Shown here piece after piece: positions 8,601-15,259 of a stretch of DNA of 15,259 nucleotides; position 1 is the first letter of the stretch, and each line of letters starts with the position of its first letter. The position numbers and the translations under genes are program-made. Below the pieces are notes generated by a model. The model worked only from the letters and a program-made list of their open reading frames with translations. It was not told the DNA's origin and ran no database searches. The stretch spans positions 1 through 15,259 of the forward strand of contig PITI01000292.1 of the NCBI GenBank assembly GCA_004325065.1, given 5' to 3'. The DNA comes from Hamiltosporidium magnivora (lineage: Eukaryota; Microsporidia; Dubosqiidae).

Positions 8601-10928
8601 ATTAATATCACTTTATGTACAATTAGGTGTAATCTTCTTAGAATAACTTTGATGTTTGATTCGACTTCGCATTATGTCTCTAAATTTTGAACAAATATTG
8701 ATTCTTTCAAAAGGAATCACCCAAAAAATGCTTCATAAATTTATTTGATCCGATATCTCTCGACATATATCATCTTTCCTATTATATCATAATTTTACGG
8801 TCATTAGTGCACTAAGATGGGCTACCATAAATTTAGATATCTGTAAAGAATTTAAAATTGGGCTTATATAAAAAAAACATGTAATGAAGGAAAGTATAAA
8901 ATTTAAACTCGACTCAAATTCATTTATAAAAAACTCTATACAGACCAAAATAGGTAAAAACAGAAGAAACTAAAATTAAAATAATCTAAAATATTATATT
9001 CTTTATGAATGATTTAATCTAAAAGAAATAAAAAATACTTAAATCGAATTTCACTGATAAATCTAATAATCCTTAGAACATTTTTTTTTAGTTAAAGATC
9101 AATTTTTAAATGAAAAGCCAATATTAATAATTACGTAATTCTCTTTTCATTCTAAAACAACTCTATATATTTTACATCACTCTTTACTCTGTACTGCTAA
9201 AAATCTTTTATAAAATCAAAATAATTAAAAACTCATATTTCTTTTACTATATCCTGACCCAATTTTAAATATATATTATATAGCATTTACAAAAGAAAAA
9301 CTAATGAATTAACAAGATACTAAGTACCCTCAAATTTACCAATCTATTTAAACGGATTAAAATATTTTATTTAATTTTTTTTATAAAATATTATAGCATT
9401 CCAATGTAATAAAACGAAATTTTAAAATTTCTTAAATGATATTACTTGGTTCTTGAAAATATAAATGAAAAATAGAAGGTTCTGTACAGCAAATATAAAA
9501 TGAAGAATATGAATAATATTAGATTAATAACGTACGTTTTAAATGTGTGCGATAAACCGAATATTTTATTATGGAAATTGAGTTTTTTGTTTAAGAAAAG
9601 TAGAAATAATACAAGAAAAAGTATTTTAGATTCGAATAAATTTTCTCTTGAATAGAAATATATAATGATTACCTTCTTAATGCGATTATAATTGGGAAGT
9701 CTCTTAAAAAGGTGGTAAAGAAAATTGAAAAGTTATTATATGACTAGTTAATATACTAGTATGCGGAATATCAAGAAACGCAAAGCTGTAAACCTTAATA
9801 ATATTAAATCAGACATTTTAATAAAGAATTTTTGTACCTTACACATTTTAATTCTAGATGATGTCTAACCTTGAGTTAAATACAGGTATTTGTAGCATAA
9901 GAATATTTAAATTTAGATATAACGAAGATTTGATACTCGTAAAATTAAAAAGTTGAGTATTTTCAAATAAGTCAGCAAGATAAATAAAAAATTTCAAATT
10001 TAGAAACTTCTATGTAATAAGGATACTATCCTAGTAAAGTAGAATTAGTTAAATGTTTAAAATTTGGCAGTAAAATTGTTTTTATAAAAAACATGCATCA
10101 AAATACAGATTGAGCCTTCAAAATAAATTAAAGAATATTTTTATACCATTCTATATCTTTTTTGCTATTATTTCCAAGTAAGTTATATTTTACATTTATA
10201 TTTTCTAGGTTGTATTAAATTATTAAGGTAATTGAGTACGAAAATTCTTCATATTCAATTTCTAAAAAATATTATGATTCTATATTATCGTTCTTATCTT
10301 TAACGTATTATTTCAAGATTTTTCTGACTGTTGTAATATTTATAAAACCTTGCAAGGATTTGTTCAAAAGAGAGAAAGCTAACTGATTTAAAATAATTAA
10401 CAAAATTTTTAGTTTAGATAGTTTTATATTTTAAAGTAAGATTTAAGAAAATTAATTCATTTAAATAAAATGCTAAAAACTTTATTATAAGAATATAATA
10501 TATAAATTTTAAACTTAAAGAAATATTCTATAGTAGCTTGTATTTTAATAGAAAATATTTTAACCCGTATGAATTTTAACAGCTGTAAATTTATATTTGC
10601 TTGAAAAGTAACATTTATAACAAGAATGATCTGAGTTTATTTAGTTGCGAATCATAACGAATAAAATTAAACATTTTTTTTTATTATTGCAAACCCTATG
10701 ATTCTTAATGTGGCTAGATTTCTCAACTAAGATCCCTATATTACTTTTATTAAATTATTTATAGTCTTACAGAATACGCCAAATATATGATGGTCTTTAT
10801 AAAATATATTTGTTAAATAACAGTAATTCCTATAATTTAATATACTATAAAGGGATCTACTAGTTTATTTAGATTCAAAATATAGAATTCTGGTCATAAA
10901 TGAAATAAATTAAAATCCATATTCTTGG
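8601..10928. other. AT-rich stretch with two protein-like fragments
   Basis: No gene is supported. Two fragments are slightly unlike their surroundings. The first is on the minus strand at about 8640-8830. It starts with ATG giving MVAHLSALMTVKL and continues past two stops with residues such as KDDICREISDQINL. The second is on the plus strand, 9652-9744, about 31 stop-free codons with IIIGKSLKKVVKKIEKLLYD, then TAG. Both are too short and broken to name; they may be gene remnants or chance. Confidence 0.4.
9743..9760. repeat. Paired ACTAGT palindromes, 6 bases apart
   Basis: ACTAGT occurs at 9743-9748 and 9755-9760, separated by TAATAT. Each copy is a palindrome, so the pair is both a direct and an inverted repeat. 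It could bind a dimeric protein, but nothing nearby supports that. Confidence 0.35.
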
Positions 10929-10949
10929 AGTATATAGTATATAGTATAT
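10929..10949 (+). repeat. Three exact tandem copies of AGTATAT
   Basis: The 7-base unit is repeated three times without error and is followed by AAAAG. It is one of the few clear short tandem repeats in the window. Replication slippage is the likely origin. Confidence 0.7.
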
Positions 10950-11380
10950 AAAAGAAACCAGAATAAATCATGGCGGACTTCTCTTTACATGTTTATGGAA
11001 GAAAATTGAAGATAACTCTAATAAAATGCTAAACATGGCCTAATAGCTTTTAAAGGTAAAACTTTGACGAATATCAAATATTAAATTACAAGTCAAAATA
11101 TTTTGGATAGATCAGAAAGAAATTAAATAAAATATTTAATAGATAAAAAAACTCTACAATGCGAATTTAAACATCTTTCGTTAATTAAACATATATTAAA
11201 GAATAATATTTCAGTTTTTTCAATCAGTACAAAACACAAAAAATTTGCTATAAACTAAGAAATAATTCAAATCAAATTCAATTTATAAATATACTTTATT
11301 TAATTCGTAAAATGAGTTCGAACAAGATAGAATTTTTACTTTCAAAAAAAAATTTATAAAAGAAGAGAAGATTTAAGTGT
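10950..11380. other. Stretch without a supported gene
   Basis: A plus-strand frame from ATG (10970) stays free of TGA to 11753 and joins the ORF at 11381. Its first 137 codons hold nine TAA/TAG codons, near the chance rate, and GC by codon position is about 17/24/23%, the opposite of a coding pattern. I therefore see no gene here. Confidence 0.5.
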
Positions 11381-11572
11381 ATGAGTCCAAACACCATTAA
11401 GGTACCACAAAAAATAATAAAAAGTGAAAATATAAATATAATCCAATGTTTTCATTTCTACGCAATAGATTTTTGCAAAGTAAATCTAAGGAATGTAAAA
11501 TTTACAAGAGTAAATAATGCTCAGAAATTTAGTAAGAGTTCTTTGCGAAAGTATTTATCAAAAAACCTTTAA
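11381..11572 (+). CDS. Weak candidate ORF, 63 residues, no recognised family
   Basis: This frame has an ATG start and a TAA stop. A purine-rich AGAAGAGAAG lies ten bases before the ATG, too far away and not canonical enough to count as a clear ribosome binding site. The product is basic (start MSPNTIKVPQKIIK, end SSLRKYLSKNL) with a Cys/Phe/His middle. No domain is recognised. GC at codon positions 1/2/3 is about 27/27/22%, only slightly coding-like. Beyond the TAA the same frame continues with one further TAG to a TGA at 11753. The extension is GC-richer and includes residues HHTNHTWLLNR. It may therefore be part of a longer decayed or alternatively decoded frame, or simply chance. Length alone is not significant at this AT content. 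Confidence 0.12.
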   Translation: MSPNTIKVPQKIIKSENINIIQCFHFYAIDFCKVNLRNVKFTRVNNAQKFSKSSLRKYLSKNL

Positions 11573-11686
11573 GTGTTAGGTGTAATATGTTCTAACATAT
11601 ATGTACAACCAGTAAGACATTTATTAGAAAAAAAACATCACACAAATCACACGTGGCTCTTAAACAGATAGGGTCGCAATACTAAT

Positions 11687-11713
11687 ATTAGATTCAGATC
11701 TAATTCAGATGTA
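11687..11713 (+). repeat. Imperfect 11-bp tandem repeat with overlapping hairpin
   Basis: ATTCAGATCTA (11692-11702) is followed directly by ATTCAGATGTA (11703-11713), ten of eleven bases identical. ATTAGA (11687-11692) and TCTAAT (11699-11704) form a 6-bp stem across the junction. It lies beside a local GC peak: the 60 bases from 11641 are 40% GC. Confidence 0.55.
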
Positions 11714-11834
11714 TGTATGTTGAAACATTTCATGTTAAAAACATTATTGATTTGAGCGTAATATACTAAATTATGATATAAAGAAATTCGATATATTGTA
11801 TATTCATTCTTAGATTACAAAGTTTTAATTTTAG

Positions 11835-11840
11835 AAGGAG
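11835..11840 (+). promoter_or_regulatory. Shine-Dalgarno-like AAGGAG before TTG at 11846
   Basis: AAGGAG ends five bases before the TTG start of the following frame, close to ideal bacterial spacing. In DNA of about 20% GC this hexamer is uncommon, but one chance match near some start codon in 15 kb would not be surprising. It matters only if the DNA is bacterial. Confidence 0.3.
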
Positions 11841-11845
11841 TTAAA

Positions 11846-12061
11846 TTGACAGTAGTGCCCGAGGAAAAAATAAAGCAGCATAACCAGAAAATAGTAAAAA
11901 CTAGGTTAGAGTTGCATATATGCTGGATTGCACGGAAATGCCTTGAAAATCATTTTTTTTTCGTAGAAATAATAACTAAATTTTCAACATTATGTTTTTA
12001 CTGTAAATTTACAACGAATAATGAGATTGAAATTATTACATGCTTAGTATTTAGGTTATGA
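11846..12061 (+). CDS. Best conventional ORF candidate: small hypothetical protein, 71 residues
   Basis: The frame opens after a TGA at 11774 and stays free of all stops for 94 codons to TGA at 12059-12061. TTG at 11846 is chosen because AAGGAG precedes it by five bases. GC at codon positions 1/2/3 over the open stretch is about 31/23/24%. G alone is about 21/12/15%, the first-position G excess typical of coding DNA. The product has a charged N-terminal third (PEEKIKQHNQKIVKTRLE) and a hydrophobic, Cys-containing remainder. Cysteines lie at residues 26, 32, 50, 53 and 66, with CFYC at 50-53. I recognise no family, and the cysteine spacing does not by itself prove metal binding. A remnant of a larger gene, with the frame continuing upstream of the TTG, or chance are the alternatives. 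Confidence 0.3.
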   Translation: MTVVPEEKIKQHNQKIVKTRLELHICWIARKCLENHFFFVEIITKFSTLCFYCKFTTNNEIEIITCLVFRL

Positions 12062-12372
12062 TGAAAATTTAGGTACAATAACAATCGTTATATAAGAATG
12101 GAATCCTTATATTGCCATATAATCGCCAAGAAATAATAACTCCTAAATTTATCTGATATTATATTTTAGATGAAGATATCTAAACAGTTATACTGCTCAT
12201 GACTAAGTTCGATTTCCCTGATCTTTTATGTATTACCCTCTGCTCATTCTAGCCGTTTCAATATTAAACCAACTACTTTGTAACATTTAGAAATTTTTTG
12301 AAAATAATCTTCTAATCTATTTTATTCCAAAAATACTATTATTATAATTCTATCTAAATTTAACCAGATGCG
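12062..12372. other. Stretch without a gene; local GC rise at about 12180-12290
   Basis: The lines from 12181 and 12241 hold 35% and 28% GC. Short protein-like pieces occur in two plus-strand frames (for example MTKFDFPDLLCITLCSF, and a hydrophobic piece YYPLLILAVSILNQLL in another), but each is closed by stops within about 25 codons. A degraded gene is possible and cannot be identified. Confidence 0.35.
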
Positions 12373-12409
12373 AGACATTAAAAATAATGTCTTAAATGTG
12401 ATTTTTCAC
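12373..12409. repeat. Two adjacent hairpins
   Basis: AGACATTA (12373-12380) and TAATGTCT (12385-12392) form a perfect 8-bp stem around AAAA. Five bases later GTGA (12398-12401) and TCAC (12406-12409) form a 4-bp stem around TTTT. The first has two G-C pairs and can extend by one G-T pair. No clear poly-T tail follows the pair, so a terminator role is doubtful. Confidence 0.4.
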
Positions 12410-12877
12410 TGATGTTTCCTAGACTAGACGAATGTTTTATTATATTTCTGGAATACAGAAAATATGTATCATAAAAAGAGCCAAATTTGAAATCGAATAA
12501 TATAAGATACAGACTATAAGGTATTGGCTTTTTGGTTCAATGGAATCTAAAATCCAGAGAAAAAAGAGTACCCGATTTCTATTATCATTTTGAATGCTTA
12601 TTTATAATTTAGTTGGAAAAAGAAAAATGTTTTTTATATAAAAACTTATCCATTTAGAATTAAGTAGTTCATTAAAACCAGCAAAAAATGGATTTTTCAA
12701 CAAAAACAAACCACTTTTGGCTGAAAAGAGATAATATTAACAGTAATGTCTAATATGTTTTATTTTCTTTCAAAAAAAGTGAGCAAGTGATTAAAAGCCT
12801 TATTCTAAATTAATTAGGCAATTATTTTGAATAAGGTTGATTAACAGAATATAGAAAATTACAAATAAAAGAATAGC

Positions 12878-12898
12878 CTTTTTTTTAATAAAAAAAAG
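12878..12898. repeat. T8/A8 hairpin, 9-bp stem with AAT loop
   Basis: C followed by eight T pairs with eight A followed by G, around AAT. The stem is almost wholly A-T and therefore weak. It is a chance-prone structure in this composition and I assign no function to it. Confidence 0.4.
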
Positions 12899-12952
12899 TT
12901 CAAGCATTTCGTTCATAACCTAAGAAATCTTTCTATAGATTCACTAAAAGTC

Positions 12953-12964
12953 TTTTTTTTTTTT
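12953..12964 (+). repeat. Longest homopolymer noticed, 12 T
   Basis: A run of twelve T follows AAAAGTC. No G-C-rich stem precedes it, so it is not a convincing intrinsic terminator. It is useful mainly as a measure of how short homopolymers are in this window. Confidence 0.7.
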
Positions 12965-15259
12965 CAATTTTACCTGATTAATATAAATAAATAAATTATT
13001 TTTTAGTAATAATCCTATCGATTTTTCCCAAAGATTTTAAATAAATAGGGCTTATTAACCTTATGGTTTTAGACTTTTACAATTATAGGTTTGCTACGAG
13101 TATATTTTTTTTTTGATTTTAAAAGAATATTGAAATTAAAAAAAGAAAAGAAATGTAAAACCAAGTTTGTAAAATCTAGTTTTTTAATGTATATACTCCT
13201 CTTTTTTATTTACTTCAAAATTAAATCATCATATATTACATTCAGGAATTTATGTGTAAAAAAAACTAAATATTTCTAAAATTTAAAAAAGAAATAGATC
13301 CATAGATCTACTGTATAAGCCAATTTCATAATTCTAACGATTTAAAATTTTTTAAATCAATTGTATTAAATCTTAGAATTCATATATCTTAACGAGAGAA
13401 CTCTGTATCTTTCTATATATTATTTCCTTAATATTTCAAAAGCTAATGCAAATATTTTTATAAAAAATATTATTCCCTTGGTTTGATTCAATATGCTATT
13501 TTCAGAAGCAGTAAAAAATGTAAAAGAGTCTGGTTTGATGATTGCTATTTCTAAGATACAATGGTGTGTTAACATGACCTTTTAAAATAAAAATCCAATG
13601 TAGTTTTTGTTCAAAGCATTTTTATTTTACCATCATAATTCTGTTTCAAATATATTTTTTAATAAAATCTATTTTGTTTGTTCTAAATTATTCTAAAAAC
13701 ATATTTTAAAACGCAAATTTATTTCCATTAATAACATATTAATTTGTTTTTGGAATATGGTGATATAGATTTTTAATTGAATAAATATATTTTCACATAA
13801 TTTTTATAATAAAGGCGATATCATTTAAAGTCAAGAAAACAATTCTGGGGTTTTATATATGTTTGGAACGAAAATCAACCAATAACGGATGCTTTAGGCT
13901 AATAAGAGTAAAAATAATTCCAAGACATTTAAAATAACTTCTTTGTCACCAAAATTATACCCGATTTGTTTTTATAATTTAATAGATTCTTCTTAAAGCA
14001 GGTTTAAAACAATAATATAGTGTTAGTTGCGAATAAATACATGGGTTTATTTGAAAATATAAGAGCAAATATTATATGATATAACCAAATATAAAATCTA
14101 TAAAAACTCTAAATTTTTTAACTAAAAAGTTTCTGAATGATTATTTTTCGGCAACTAAACAATCTCTGGACACATTTTTCTCGATGATTGAACCAGAACC
14201 ATACTTTTAAGCAGATTATAAGAAAATGAATAATATTTGAATCTTCATATTACTGGTACGCCTAAATATTTAAATTTGACAGATATTTCGTAAATATGAC
14301 AATTGAAATTAAAATTACTCTGCAGCATCACTAATTTATCTTTATACAAATGGCTTTGCCTCTAAACATATGGCTTGGCATCATCATGTATTGATATCTA
14401 TATTATTAGAAAAGAGACAAAGAAGACCCTTTCTCATTAAATTTTACATTTTTTAGGATTACAGCATGGTTTTATGAATGTAACTCTTAAAAATATTTTG
14501 TATTCATAATTTTATTATTTGCTCTACTGAAACAAATTATATAATCAGAATCAATAAATCATGGCTTCAAACAACAATAAAAATCCTATTAATGATTATA
14601 TATCCAAAATCAATACAATGAATCGATAAGCTGTTATTTTTATACCCTTAAAATATTTTTAAAAAGTTTTTGAATTACAAAGAATCTTATATGACTGTTA
14701 CAAGAGCGGAAATCAAAATCTAAATTTCTCATATAGAAAGTATGTCTCCTGTTCGAAATTATTTTTTGAAATCAAAAGATTCCAAAAATATAATTTTTAT
14801 TCGTTTGCAAATTCAAAAAATAAAATTCTAATATTTGTAAGATTTAATTTTTTTTTTAGAAATATTTATTAAAAATTTATTAATTTAAAGAAATTTTAAA
14901 CGAACTTAAAATTCTTCTTTACGACTGAAATATATTATTTAAATTCTTATAACGTATTTCATACCACAGATTCATTGAATTAATTTTATTATAAAGTTAA
15001 TATTCGTTATTAATTTTAGAACAAACTTGCACATTTTAAAATAATATATACAGATAATAATTCGATTTTTTTTTTGATTTTGAAATGCTTAAATTATAGA
15101 AGTCGTTTCTAAAAGATGATCGCTTTTTAAATTTTAGAATTAAAATTCAAAAATATTTAATTTAATATTTATTGAAATACCTATTATCAAATTATATTCC
15201 TAAAAAGGTCTTAAATAGTATAGGCAATATATTAAGCCAGACATTAATTGTAAAAGATT

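Larger units (their letters stand above)
12410..15259. other. AT-rich desert to the window end
   Basis: No gene is supported. A 62-codon TTG-started frame (13091-13279, +) gives a Lys/Phe-rich product with a hydrophobic core (FLMYILLFFIYF). It is unconvincing because T- and A-rich tracts give this by default. A GC rise to 33% in the line from 14341 covers a 47-codon stop-free plus-strand frame (14313-14453, with residues SKHMAWHHHVLISILLEKR) that I cannot identify. A 6-bp stem TAGATC/GATCTA with loop CATA lies at 13294-13309. Confidence 0.5.

Noticed and set aside
10970..11755. A 261-codon TGA-free frame starting with ATG, readable if TAA/TAG is sense
   Set aside because: The first half has TAA/TAG at near chance rate and codon-position GC of about 17/24/23%, with no coding signal. 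TGA-free gaps of about 280-310 codons recur in other frames, so the length is not notable.
12941..12964. Poly-T tract as an intrinsic terminator
   Set aside because: There is no G-C-containing stem directly before the T run.
13091..13279. Plus-strand TTG-started ORF of 62 residues with a hydrophobic core
   Set aside because: It is flanked and filled by poly-T and poly-A tracts that yield Phe/Lys automatically, has no clear ribosome binding site, and is of unremarkable length.
1..15259. CRISPR array, insertion sequence, prophage, viral or toxin gene
   Set aside because: I found no regularly spaced repeats, terminal inverted repeats with a transposase, or recognisable viral or toxin motif.

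Overview
This is a gene-poor, very A+T-rich window. GC is around 18-22% in most lines I counted, and it falls to about 8% near 7621-7680. I recognise no protein family, tRNA, rRNA, CRISPR array or insertion sequence in it. Under a standard or bacterial code, frames close every few dozen codons on both strands. The longest run free of all three stops that I traced is about 106 codons (2903-3220), and the longest start-to-stop frame is 85 residues. Random DNA of this composition would give maxima of about this size. Three explanations fit: (a) intergenic or intronic DNA of an AT-rich eukaryote; (b) heavily decayed DNA of a reduced bacterial symbiont; (c) DNA from an organism that reads TAA/TAG as glutamine, as many ciliates do. 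Long microsatellites and long homopolymers are scarce; the longest run I noticed is 12 T.

Layout. 1-1037 is featureless. 1080-1493 (+) is an ATG-to-TGA frame with only three internal TAA/TAG codons and a coding-like first-position GC excess. 2392-2700 is the clearest compositional anomaly, a GC island of about 37%. A frame that starts in this island runs from 2501 to a TGA at 4142 without any other TGA. 4433-5105 has a short G-rich pulse and a minus-strand frame of 81 residues. 5106-10928 is a desert with small hairpins and repeats, most AT-rich around 6660-8620. 11381-12061 holds two short plus-strand frames, of which 11846-12061 is the best conventional gene candidate: it has AAGGAG five bases before a TTG start and coding-like base periodicity. 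12062-15259 is again empty apart from hairpins and a poly-T tract.

No operon or joint function can be supported. The hypothesis most worth testing is that a few stretches (1080-1493, 2501-3220, 11777-12061) are real or decayed coding sequence, possibly in a code where TAA/TAG is not stop. Every coding call here is low confidence. The base-composition anomalies and exact small repeats are read directly from the sequence.
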